Assembly: GCA_003353825.1 (NCBI GenBank) | Contig: PIVW01000346.1 | Coordinates: forward strand, 1-6,376 | From: Chloroflexota bacterium | GTDB taxonomy: Bacteria; Chloroflexota; Anaerolineae; J102 | DNA: 6,376 bases | Direction of reading: 5' to 3' | Part shown: positions 1 to 6,271 of the stretch, one piece after another | Position numbering within the stretch: the stretch's first letter is position 1 | Layout: the number at the start of each line of letters is the position of its first letter | Position numbers and translations under genes: made by a program | The notes under the pieces: model-generated | Databases searched by the model: none | Told to the model about the DNA's origin: nothing | Seen by the model: the letters and a program-made list of their open reading frames with translations, nothing else

Positions 1-11
1 TCAACATGTGC

Positions 12-38
12 CTGACCAATACAGAAACTATATAAAAT
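12..38 (+). promoter_or_regulatory. Possible sigma-70-like promoter for the GH130-GH38 unit
   Basis: An AT-rich stretch contains TATAAAAT at 31-38. Read as TAAAAT (33-38) it matches five of six -10 consensus positions. CTGACC at 12-17 matches four of six -35 positions, with a 15-base spacer, which is shorter than ideal. The position, about 30 bases before the GH130 start, suits a promoter. The window begins only 11 bases upstream, so an upstream gene or a better promoter could be missed. Assigned by consensus only. Confidence 0.3.
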
Positions 39-39
39 A

Positions 40-53
40 GCTATCGGGATAGC
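40..53 (+). promoter_or_regulatory. Small hairpin / inverted repeat in the GH130 leader
   Basis: GCTAT and ATAGC form a five-base-pair stem around a CGGG loop, directly after the possible -10 box and 13 bases before the GH130 start codon. It could be an operator half-site pair or a hairpin in the 5' leader. It could also be chance, since the stem is short. Only a weak Shine-Dalgarno-like GAGA (54-57) follows it. Confidence 0.25.
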
Positions 54-66
54 GAGAACGTCTGCG

Positions 67-963
67 ATGATACGACTGCAACGACTTAGCGACCAACCCA
101 TCCTCCGACCCAGGCCCGAAAATCCCTGGGAAGCGGCCGCCGTGTTCAACTGCGCAGCCATTCTCGCCAACGGCCTGGTCCATCTCATCTACCGGGCCAC
201 TGACATCACTTCAAATGGTGATCAAGGGGTGTACATCAACAGTCTCGGTTATGCTGTTAGTGCAGATGGGCTCCATTTCAATCGACTGCAACAACCGATT
301 CTGAAGAATGATGCCGAGCAAGAGTTGCGAGGTCCCGAAGATCCCAGAATCGTAGAAATCGATGGCGCTTTCTACATGATGTACACAGGATATGGCGGGC
401 GTTTTCCCGGCGACTACCGCATCTGCCTGGCCAGTTCGCAGAATCTGATCGACTGGCGGCGACATGGTGTGGTGCTACATGAGCAGAACAAAGACGCTTC
501 TCTATTCCCCGAACGCATTGCCGGCCGATATATCATGTTCCACCGGCGTGGTGTCGGTATCTGGTTGGCATATTCTGACGACCTGCAGAGGTGGTACGGC
601 CATCGATCGATCATGCAACCCATCGCCGGTTCCAGTTGGGAGAATGAGAAGATCGGCATCGCTGGGCCACCGATCAAGACAGACGAAGGCTGGCTGCTGA
701 TTTACCATGGGGTAAGTGGCCACAAGCGCTATTGTCTAGGAGCCGCCTTGCTGGATCTGCATGACCCTTCACAGGTCCTGGCCAGACAGGCCGAACCCAT
801 TTTAGAACCCGAATTGGAGTGGGAGATCAACGGCTATGTGCCGAATGTAGTGTTTAGTTGCGGACAGGCGATTGTCGATGGCAAACTGTACATTTACTAT
901 GGTGGCGCCGATACTGCCGTCGGCGTTGCAACACTTGATCAACGTGACATAACGTTTGAATGA
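67..963 (+). CDS. GH130 family mannoside phosphorylase (beta-mannoside-active)
   Basis: The 298-residue product is a full-length glycoside hydrolase family 130 enzyme, a five-bladed beta-propeller family acting on beta-mannosides. Visible family motifs are WE..AVFN near residues 21-28, YRA (42-44), GPEDPR (89-94) with the probable catalytic acid Asp92, KDASLFPE (142-149), HR (159-160), WENEKIG (191-197), YHG (213-215) and YYGGAD (277-282). Family knowledge: most characterised members are phosphorylases that release alpha-mannose-1-phosphate from beta-1,4- or beta-1,2-mannosides, and a minority are hydrolases lacking the basic phosphate pocket. The retained Arg43, Arg160, Lys195 and His214 look like that pocket, so I infer a phosphorylase. 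Linkage and acceptor cannot be read from the sequence. There is no signal peptide, so it acts in the cytoplasm. The ATG at 67 is the only plausible start; no start codon lies in frame upstream within the window. It is followed after 76 bases by the alpha-mannosidase gene, probably in the same transcript. Confidence 0.94.
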   Translation: MIRLQRLSDQPILRPRPENPWEAAAVFNCAAILANGLVHLIYRATDITSNGDQGVYINSLGYAVSADGLHFNRLQQPILKNDAEQELRGPEDPRIVEIDGAFYMMYTGYGGRFPGDYRICLASSQNLIDWRRHGVVLHEQNKDASLFPERIAGRYIMFHRRGVGIWLAYSDDLQRWYGHRSIMQPIAGSSWENEKIGIAGPPIKTDEGWLLIYHGVSGHKRYCLGAALLDLHDPSQVLARQAEPILEPELEWEINGYVPNVVFSCGQAIVDGKLYIYYGGADTAVGVATLDQRDITFE

Positions 964-1022
964 TATTCAGCTCGTGCCGGCTACAAAGCATTGAGCCAAG
1001 TCGCAGCCAACAACTAATCGAC

Positions 1023-1029
1023 AAGGAAG
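1023..1029 (+). promoter_or_regulatory. Ribosome binding site for the GH38 gene
   Basis: AAGGAAG lies 10 bases before a GTG codon at 1040. It supports GTG as the start of the alpha-mannosidase, since no ATG precedes the conserved N-terminal segment in that frame. The rest of the 76-base gap after the GH130 stop shows no terminator, in keeping with co-transcription. Confidence 0.6.
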
Positions 1030-1039
1030 CGGCAACATT

Positions 1040-4000
1040 GTGAATCTCTATCACGACATTCGTTGGACTTCACCTAAATTGCACCAACGTCTGGATTTGA
1101 TCCGCCCCTTGGTGTATCGACAGCGTGATCGGCTACCAGAATTCTACTATCGCCGCCTGGCGGGGCCGCTACACGCTCCCTTTGGGGAGAGAAGGGTGGG
1201 GGAAGATGAGTGGCAGAAAATCGCTTGGGATCAGATCTGGGGTGGTGTGGATCAGAATTTTGTCCTGCGCTCCTACTTTCGTGCTCCCCCCGACTGGGGA
1301 GAAAACTCGCACATCGCCCTCTATCTGCCCATTGGCATAGCCAAAGATTTCAGCCACCCCGAGGCACTGATCTACATCGATGGCGAATCATACGCTGCTT
1401 GTGATCGCCATCATCAAGAGATATTGCTGGATAGCCGCTGGTGTGATGGTCAGGAGCATGTGCTCGAACTTCATGGTTGGACAGGGGGCACCGCCGATTT
1501 AAGGTTTGACTATACCGGCGAACCGCAACAGACAGCGCCCGTCCCCCTTGTGATGCGCCCATGTCAGCTCGTTTGTATCGACCAACCGACGCGAGAATTT
1601 AGTGCCCTCGCCCGGGTTGCGCTGGCTGTAGCAGACGCCATTTCGGAACAGAACCCGACGCGAGCCCATATTTTCAACTCGCTCGACCAGGCTTTCAAAG
1701 TGTTGGATACGCGAGAACCGTTTAGCGATCCCTTCTATGAGAGCGTGCCCGCAGCAATGGCCGTGCTGGAACAGGGTCTGGACCGGTGCGGACCACCCTT
1801 AGATGTAGATGTCACTACCGTAGGCCACGCCCATATCGACGTCGCCTGGCTGTGGACACTGGGCCAGACCCGTCGTAAGGCAGGTCGCACATTTCACACC
1901 ACTTTGCGGCTCATGGAGCAATACCCTGGCTATCGCTTTGTGCAGAGCCAACCACAGCTCTACGACTATCTGCGCCAGGATTATCCGGCGCTGTTCGATG
2001 ACATCAAGGAGCGAGTGAGCGAGGGGCAGTGGGAGGTGATAGGTGGGATGTGGGTTGAGGCCGATTGCAACTTGTCTGGTGGCGAGTCCTTGGCACGGCA
2101 GTTCCTGCTCGGACGCACCTTTTTCCGCCAGCATTTTGGTGAGGGTGCGGAATCTCCGGTGCTGTGGTTGCCAGATGTTTTCGGCTATGCCTGGAATCTC
2201 CCACAGCTGATCAAGGAAGCGGGTCTTGAATACTTTTTTACCATCAAGATCGGTTGGAGCCAATACAATCGTCTACCTTACGACTCATTTTGGTGGCAGG
2301 GGCTTGACGGCACGCGTGTGCTCACCCATTTCAGTCCGACCAAAGACAGTGATAGCGCCTTCGCCAGCACCTACAACGCCGAAGCAACACCCGAACAGGT
2401 TCTAAGCACCTGGACGAACTTCCAGCAAAAGGATGCTGGCACACCGGGGACAACACCTCCCCTGCTCATGGTCTATGGACATGGCGACGGCGGAGGCGGA
2501 CCGACAGGCGAGATGTTGGAAAATATCGAGCATTTGAACAACTTTCCTGGCGCCCCACGCACGCATTTCGGTACGGTGGCGCAGTTCTTCGAAAGGCTGG
2601 AGCAAGAGGCCGGCAACCGTCTACCTACCTGGAACGGCGAACTCTACCTCGAATATCATCGGGGCACGTACACGACCCAGGCCCGGAACAAACGCGCCAA
2701 TCGCAAGTGCGAACTCCTCCTACACGACGCCGAGTTTCTGGCAAGCTACGCTGCTGTGATCAGTGAACAGAGGTCGGAGGTCGGAGAACAGAGGTCGGAG
2801 GTCGGAGAACAGAAGTCGGAGGTCGGAAGTCATGCGTCCGATCATGAAGAGCACCACGCAACTCGCAGCCTTGTCCTGAGCGAAACCGACGGGACGCAAC
2901 ACGAACCGCGCCCCTACCTCTATCCTACCGAAACACTCCACCACGCCTGGCAACTCCTCTGTCTCAACCAGTTCCACGACATCATTCCCGGCAGCAGTAT
3001 CGGCGCTGTGTATGTGGAATCACTTGAACAATATGATGAGATAACAGCGCTTGCTGAAGGGGTCAAAGGGGGTGCCCTGCAAGTTATTGCCAGAGCATGT
3101 GGATCAAATCTGGTGGTCGCCAACCCCACCTCCTTTGCTCGACACGACCTGGCCTTCTGGCCCGATCCGACAGGTGTATACGAACGGCTACAGCGCGTGG
3201 ATGGCGGGGGAGTAAGAGTACAAGAAGTGGATGGCGGGGTTTTGCTCGATATCGGAGATCTCGCACCCTACAGTACCCTCGCGCTCGTTCCGGCAACCGC
3301 ATCGAACGTGGCGGATGATAAACTTTTATCGAGCACTCTTCATGTGTCCTCTCAACGACTGGAAAATGAATTTCTCAGGGTAGATTTCGATGAGGCTGGG
3401 GACATTACCGTTCTCTTTGATAAAGAGAATGGCCGGGAGCTGATTCCGCCCGGCCATGTTGCAAACCAATTTCAACTGTTCGAAGACAGGCCAAAAACGC
3501 CAGATGCCTGGGAGATCGACATCTATTACGATGACGTCATGTGGCTGGCAGAACGGGCAGAGTCGGTTCGGGTGTTAGAAAATGGACCACTTCGCGGGGC
3601 ATTGCAAGTGAGTCGGTGTATCGGCAATAGTGTTTTTACACAGCGTATTTCCCTGGCGCACAACAGCCGCCGCATTGATTTCGAGACCGTAGTAGACTGG
3701 CAAGAAAGGCATATGATGTTGAAAGTCGCCTTTCCTGTCGACGTGTTGTCACCGATGGCGACATACGAGATCCAATGGGGCAATGTCGAGCGTCCTACAC
3801 ATCGAAATACCAGTTGGGATTGGGCTCGCTTTGAGACATGCGCCCAAAAATGGGCCGACTTGAGCGAAGGGGGCTATGGTGTAAGCCTGCTCAATGATTG
3901 CAAATATGGTTACGATATCCACGAAAACGTTATCCGCCTCACCTTGTTGCGCAGTCCGACCGATCCCGATCCGAACGCCGATCGTGGTGAACACCAATTC

Positions 4001-4402
4001 ACTTACAGCTTGTTTCCACATGCCGGCAGTTGGGATGAGCTGACAATCTCGGAAGCCTACGCCTTGAATGATCCACTCATTGTATGGGAGGATCCGGGAC
4101 AAGCGCTTGGCAGGATTGACTCAGAAGTAGCAGCGTCTGCATTTGTCTCAGTCGATCAAGCCAACGTGATCATCGAAACGATCAAGCAGGCGGAAGATGG
4201 CGAAGGGCTTATCTTGCGGGTGTATGAGTGCCGCCGGAAACGCTGTGATTTCAGGTTGACAACGGCATTTCCGCTGGCGTCTGTCTGGCGCACCAATCTC
4301 TTGGAAGAAAATCAAAAGGAATTGCCCTGTACCGACAACGCCCTCTCCATTCCCATCAAACCCTACCAGATTCTGACTCTACGGCTCCTGCCAGGTAAAT
4401 GA
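1040..4402 (+). CDS. GH38 alpha-mannosidase, cytosolic MAN2C1/AMS1-type, with an in-frame repeat insertion
   Basis: The 1120-residue product is a glycoside hydrolase family 38 enzyme, a retaining, metal-dependent alpha-mannosidase. After an N-terminal beta domain (about 1-250, with WGG at 67-69), the catalytic barrel starts at TVGHAHIDVAWLW (260-272). His265 and Asp267 are the expected metal ligands. WLPDVFGY (376-383) supplies the nucleophile Asp379, and NQFHDIIPGSS (643-653) the last ligand His646. C-terminal beta-sandwich domains fill about 690-1120. All catalytic residues are present and no frameshift is seen. It is somewhat longer than the roughly 1000-1050 residues I expect for this group. 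Much of the excess is an acidic, low-complexity loop at about 575-624, between a conserved helix ending ASYAAVI and the segment YLYPTETLHHAW; its DNA is repeat-derived. No signal peptide is present, so the enzyme is cytosolic. Likely substrates are free or imported alpha-mannosyl oligosaccharides. A mannosylglycerate-type glycoside (as for MngB) is an alternative. It uses a GTG start and is probably co-transcribed with the GH130 gene. Confidence 0.95.
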   Translation: MNLYHDIRWTSPKLHQRLDLIRPLVYRQRDRLPEFYYRRLAGPLHAPFGERRVGEDEWQKIAWDQIWGGVDQNFVLRSYFRAPPDWGENSHIALYLPIGIAKDFSHPEALIYIDGESYAACDRHHQEILLDSRWCDGQEHVLELHGWTGGTADLRFDYTGEPQQTAPVPLVMRPCQLVCIDQPTREFSALARVALAVADAISEQNPTRAHIFNSLDQAFKVLDTREPFSDPFYESVPAAMAVLEQGLDRCGPPLDVDVTTVGHAHIDVAWLWTLGQTRRKAGRTFHTTLRLMEQYPGYRFVQSQPQLYDYLRQDYPALFDDIKERVSEGQWEVIGGMWVEADCNLSGGESLARQFLLGRTFFRQHFGEGAESPVLWLPDVFGYAWNLPQLIKEAGLEYFFTIKIGWSQYNRLPYDSFWWQGLDGTRVLTHFSPTKDSDSAFASTYNAEATPEQVLSTWTNFQQKDAGTPGTTPPLLMVYGHGDGGGGPTGEMLENIEHLNNFPGAPRTHFGTVAQFFERLEQEAGNRLPTWNGELYLEYHRGTYTTQARNKRANRKCELLLHDAEFLASYAAVISEQRSEVGEQRSEVGEQKSEVGSHASDHEEHHATRSLVLSETDGTQHEPRPYLYPTETLHHAWQLLCLNQFHDIIPGSSIGAVYVESLEQYDEITALAEGVKGGALQVIARACGSNLVVANPTSFARHDLAFWPDPTGVYERLQRVDGGGVRVQEVDGGVLLDIGDLAPYSTLALVPATASNVADDKLLSSTLHVSSQRLENEFLRVDFDEAGDITVLFDKENGRELIPPGHVANQFQLFEDRPKTPDAWEIDIYYDDVMWLAERAESVRVLENGPLRGALQVSRCIGNSVFTQRISLAHNSRRIDFETVVDWQERHMMLKVAFPVDVLSPMATYEIQWGNVERPTHRNTSWDWARFETCAQKWADLSEGGYGVSLLNDCKYGYDIHENVIRLTLLRSPTDPDPNADRGEHQFTYSLFPHAGSWDELTISEAYALNDPLIVWEDPGQALGRIDSEVAASAFVSVDQANVIIETIKQAEDGEGLILRVYECRRKRCDFRLTTAFPLASVWRTNLLEENQKELPCTDNALSIPIKPYQILTLRLLPGK
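1175..1210 (+). repeat. Possible degenerate dispersed repeat within the GH38 gene (N-terminal part)
   Basis: The stretch CTCCC-TTTG-GGGAG (1176-1189) followed by a purine-rich run with GGGTGGGGG resembles the CTCCCTTTGGGAGAGGGT-type dispersed element I recall from many environmental bacterial genomes. In the gene frame it encodes APFGERRVGEDE (residues 46-57), a charged segment just before the conserved W..I.WDQIWGG region. One of the other forward frames reads LPLGREGWG, a string typical of that repeat. The resemblance is from memory, and the segment may be ordinary coding sequence. Confidence 0.35.
2765..2827 (+). repeat. Three 21-bp tandem repeats in frame within the GH38 gene
   Basis: Three consecutive 21-base units begin at 2765, 2786 and 2807. 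The first two are identical and the third differs by one base (AGG to AAG). Each unit contains the 7-mer AGGTCGG or a variant of it, giving a nested seven-base period. Because 21 is a multiple of three the frame stays open, and the protein gains EQRSEVG, EQRSEVG, EQKSEVG (residues 576-596). The near-identity of the units, with synonymous positions unchanged, points to recent duplication or insertion rather than old protein sequence. Short 7-bp-based repeats of this kind are known as dispersed elements in cyanobacteria and other bacteria. Confidence 0.93.
2870..2892 (+). repeat. TTGTCCTGAGCGAA-type dispersed repeat remnant in the GH38 gene
   Basis: The 14-base core TTGTCCTGAGCGAA (2871-2884), preceded by C and followed by a GA.GGG remnant, matches the core of a very common dispersed element (CTTGTCCTGAGCGAAGTCGAAGG) that I recall from many Chloroflexota and other environmental genomes. 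In frame it encodes LVLSETDG (residues 611-618). It sits 42 bases after the 21-bp tandem repeats and belongs to the same extra loop of the protein. Identification is from memory of the motif. Confidence 0.6.
3197..3239 (+). repeat. 13-bp direct repeat within the GH38 gene
   Basis: GTGGATGGCGGGG occurs at 3197-3209 and again at 3227-3239, exactly 30 bases apart and in the same reading frame. It gives VDGG twice (residues 720-723 and 730-733) in the start of the C-terminal beta region. It may reflect a local duplication of a beta-strand turn, or be a coincidence of glycine-rich turns. Confidence 0.6.
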
Positions 4403-4440
4403 ACCAAAACAGAGATTACCGTATGAAACGCAGATCACTC

Positions 4441-4495
4441 TTCAATTTTCCTGATTCTACCGGATTCTGTGGATCCGCCCAATCCGCCAATTGAA
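4441..4495. repeat. Nested imperfect palindrome after the GH38 gene
   Basis: Three pairs of arms nest symmetrically: TTCAATT (4441-4447) with AATTGAA (4489-4495), GATT (4453-4456) with AATC (4481-4484), and CGGAT (4461-4465) with ATCCG (4473-4477). A direct repeat ATCCGCC also occurs at 4473 and 4482. The style, with ATCCGC/GGATT units, resembles dispersed palindromic elements in repeat-rich genomes. It begins 38 bases after the GH38 stop and could form a hairpin in the transcript. There is no T-tract, so a classical terminator is unlikely. Confidence 0.5.
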
Positions 4496-4514
4496 ATCGC
4501 CGGCTGCCAAGAAA

Positions 4515-4590
4515 AACCAGCTCAAGCTGGTTGAAATTCCGCTTTTTGAACGTGCTTCAGCACGTTTTCTGTAGCAGCCCATGAATTCAT
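4515..4590. repeat. Array of small palindromes (hairpin cluster) upstream of the GT4 gene
   Basis: Two perfect hairpins with seven-base-pair stems and four-base loops stand in a row. The first is AACCAGC-TCAA-GCTGGTT (4515-4532). The second is AACGTGC-TTCA-GCACGTT (4549-4566), followed by TTCT. A ten-base perfect palindrome ATGAATTCAT follows at 4581-4590. The even design suggests a REP-like dispersed element. The second hairpin plus its short T-run could also end the GH130-GH38 transcript, though the T-run is brief. A TATAGT (4594-4599) just after it could serve as a -10 box for the GT4 gene, but no matching -35 is evident. Confidence 0.7.
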
Positions 4591-4662
4591 TGGTATAGTG
4601 GTTCATTGGTTGCAGCGCCAACCACAGAAAAACTAGAATCAGCAATCTTCAATCTTAAGTAC

Positions 4663-4666
4663 GAGG
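4663..4666 (+). promoter_or_regulatory. Ribosome binding site that decides the GT4 start
   Basis: GAGG ends five bases before the ATG at 4672. An in-frame TTG at 4606 would add 22 residues, but those lie next to the hairpin array, have no good Shine-Dalgarno sequence, and precede the usual first beta-strand of the fold. Confidence 0.5.
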
Positions 4667-4671
4667 CTCCC

Positions 4672-6033
4672 ATGAACATTGGCATCATCCATTATCAAGT
4701 CGGCCACACAGATGGCGTCTCCCTAGAAATCGATAAGTGGAAGCTTGTCTTGGAGGATATGGGCCATATCGTGCATCTCTGCGCCGGCGATCTTGGCACT
4801 GTAGAGGGCATCTTAATCGAGGAGATGTACCATCATCGTGAGGATGCCAGGCGGCTTAACTTCAATACATTCAAAGTGTTAGGCGATTATCCTGATGAAG
4901 CAGCCTATCGTGCGGAATTGTATGGCCTGGCCGATCAGATCGAGGTCAAACTACGTGACTTTGTGCAGGAGAAGGAGATCGATTTTCTGATCCCGCAAAA
5001 TGTTTGGTCTGTGGTGGCGAGCCCTTCAGTGGCAATCGCCGTCACTCGGGTGATGCGCGATCTGCAGTTACCGGCATTAGCTCACAATCATGATTTCTAT
5101 TGGGAGCGCACCAATGGCGTAGCGCTCACATGTGCCACCGCCATCGAGCTTGCCGACAAATACCTGCCGCCACGGGATGCGCTGACACGACATGTCGTGA
5201 TCAACAGCCTGGGCCAACGAGAACTGTACGAGCACAAGGGTATCGGATCCACTGTTGTGCCCAATATCTTCGATTTCGATGAAGCACCCTGGATCGCCGA
5301 TGACTACAATCGAGACTTTCGGGAGCGTATTGGCTTGGCTGAGAATGATGTCATGATCCTGCAAGCTACCCGTATTGTCAGCCGTAAAGGTATCGAATTG
5401 GCAGTGGATTTCGTCAAGGCGCTGGCCAGTCCAGCGCGGCGAGCACAGTTTCGCGAACAGGGTCTTTATGATGGCCGCCCCTTCGATAAAAATAGCCGGA
5501 TCGTGTTCGTGCTGGCCGGCTATGCTCGGGATGATGTTGGTGGTGGCTACGTCGGCAAACTCAAACGTAAGATCGAGGATTCGGGAATCGATGCTCTGTT
5601 TATCGAAGATGTGGTCGGCGGCAGGCGGCAAACACGCCAGGGCAAGAAAGTGTATTCGCTCTGGGATACCTATGTTTTCGCCGATTTCGTCACCTATCCC
5701 AGTTTATGGGAAGGTTGGGGAAATCAGTTATTGGAAGCACTGCGCGCCCAACTTCCAATCATGTTGTTCGAGTACCCTGTGTATGTGGCAGATATCAAGG
5801 ACAAAGGCTTCGATGCCGTCTCGCTTGGGTCTGAGGTGCAGGCATTTGATGAGATGGGATTGGCGCAGGTTTCACCTGAGATCATCGAAACGGCTGCGGA
5901 TCAGGCTGTAGCTTTGCTAACGAACCCGGACTTGCGACAGCAGATGGTCGAGAGCAACTATCAGCTCGGACAACAGCACTACTCGTTGCAGTCATTGCGC
6001 GGGCACCTGGCGCCGTTGATACGAGCATCGTGA
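4672..6033 (+). CDS. Family 4 glycosyltransferase (GT-B fold), probable mannoside-forming enzyme
   Basis: The 453-residue product is a complete GT4-type retaining glycosyltransferase. The N-terminal Rossmann domain starts immediately with MNIGIIHYQVG and carries DGVSLEIDKWK (14-24), IPQN.W (107-112) and HNHDFYWER (138-146). The nucleotide-sugar domain shows VVPNIFDF (195-202), QATRIVSRKGIELAV (231-245) with Arg234 and Lys239 in the usual phosphate-contacting places, and EGWGNQLLE (347-355), which fits the EX7E motif (Glu347 and Glu355). There is no signal peptide or membrane helix, so it is a soluble cytoplasmic enzyme using an activated sugar. The acceptor is unknown. The sequence resembles a group I recall as sometimes labelled mannosylglucosylglycerate synthase-like, but I cannot confirm this. 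Its place beside GH130 and GH38 genes suggests mannose chemistry. The 269-base gap before it, filled with palindromes, suggests separate transcription from the two upstream genes. Confidence 0.92.
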   Translation: MNIGIIHYQVGHTDGVSLEIDKWKLVLEDMGHIVHLCAGDLGTVEGILIEEMYHHREDARRLNFNTFKVLGDYPDEAAYRAELYGLADQIEVKLRDFVQEKEIDFLIPQNVWSVVASPSVAIAVTRVMRDLQLPALAHNHDFYWERTNGVALTCATAIELADKYLPPRDALTRHVVINSLGQRELYEHKGIGSTVVPNIFDFDEAPWIADDYNRDFRERIGLAENDVMILQATRIVSRKGIELAVDFVKALASPARRAQFREQGLYDGRPFDKNSRIVFVLAGYARDDVGGGYVGKLKRKIEDSGIDALFIEDVVGGRRQTRQGKKVYSLWDTYVFADFVTYPSLWEGWGNQLLEALRAQLPIMLFEYPVYVADIKDKGFDAVSLGSEVQAFDEMGLAQVSPEIIETAADQAVALLTNPDLRQQMVESNYQLGQQHYSLQSLRGHLAPLIRAS

Positions 6034-6064
6034 TCCGTGTAGTTTATTTTGAGCACCTATCGTT

Positions 6065-6081
6065 TTGCAGCTTGCAGCTTG
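6065..6081. repeat. Heptamer tandem repeat (TTGCAGC)
   Basis: TTGCAGC is repeated two and a half times without error, 31 bases after the GT4 stop. This is a second seven-base-period repeat in the window, unrelated in sequence to the one in the GH38 gene. It is short, so the call as a dispersed-element remnant is tentative. Confidence 0.5.
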
Positions 6082-6191
6082 GGCTTTTTATATATCTCGC
6101 GAAAAATCCAACGCTAGGAGACGCGCATTGCAGTTCTGAAGTAGTGCATTGACCTATCGTAGTCGTCGGTTTACCCTTGAATCGTCCGTCT

Positions 6192-6233
6192 AAAGTTAAG
6201 AAAGCACATGTGCTTTCAGGTTCGCTTAACTTT
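6192..6233. other. Inverted repeat with a perfect 18-bp palindrome
   Basis: Outer arms AAAGTTAAG (6192-6200) and CTTAACTTT (6225-6233) are perfect reverse complements. Between them lies GAAAGCACATGTGCTTTC (6200-6217), a perfect 18-base palindrome sharing one base with the left arm. In RNA or single-stranded DNA the two could fold as a long stem with an inner hairpin, or the 18-mer could bind a dimeric regulator. No T-tract follows immediately, so a simple terminator is not favoured. A mobile-element end or an operator for a gene beyond the window are alternatives. Confidence 0.65.
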
Positions 6234-6271
6234 GATTTGTTTACCGAGTTTCTTTATCAGGTAGGACTGCA

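Noticed and set aside
1799..2263. A 154-codon open frame on the minus strand
   Set aside because: It lies opposite the most conserved part of the GH38 catalytic domain, so it is a codon-bias shadow.
2765..2827. A CRISPR array
   Set aside because: The units are 21 bp and directly abutting with no unique spacers, and they are in frame in a coding gene.
2720..2977. A minus-strand open frame with SDLRPLF repeats
   Set aside because: It is simply the reverse reading of the 21-bp tandem repeats and the dispersed element; the plus-strand GH38 frame is the real one.
4606..4671. A TTG-initiated 22-residue N-terminal extension of the GT4 gene
   Set aside because: It abuts the hairpin array, lacks a good ribosome binding site, and the ATG at 4672 coincides with the first beta-strand of the fold and has GAGG five bases upstream.
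5077..5631. A 184-codon open frame on the minus strand
   Set aside because: It is fully antisense to the GT4 gene, whose conserved motifs fix the coding strand; the translated product shows no family motif.
6071..6089. A terminator for the GT4 gene at the T-run
   Set aside because: The stem before the T-run has only about three base pairs (AGC/GCT), too weak to call.
6149..6177. A promoter-like TTGACC with TACCCT 17 bases later
   Set aside because: The -10 part matches only three consensus positions, and no gene is visible downstream within the window.
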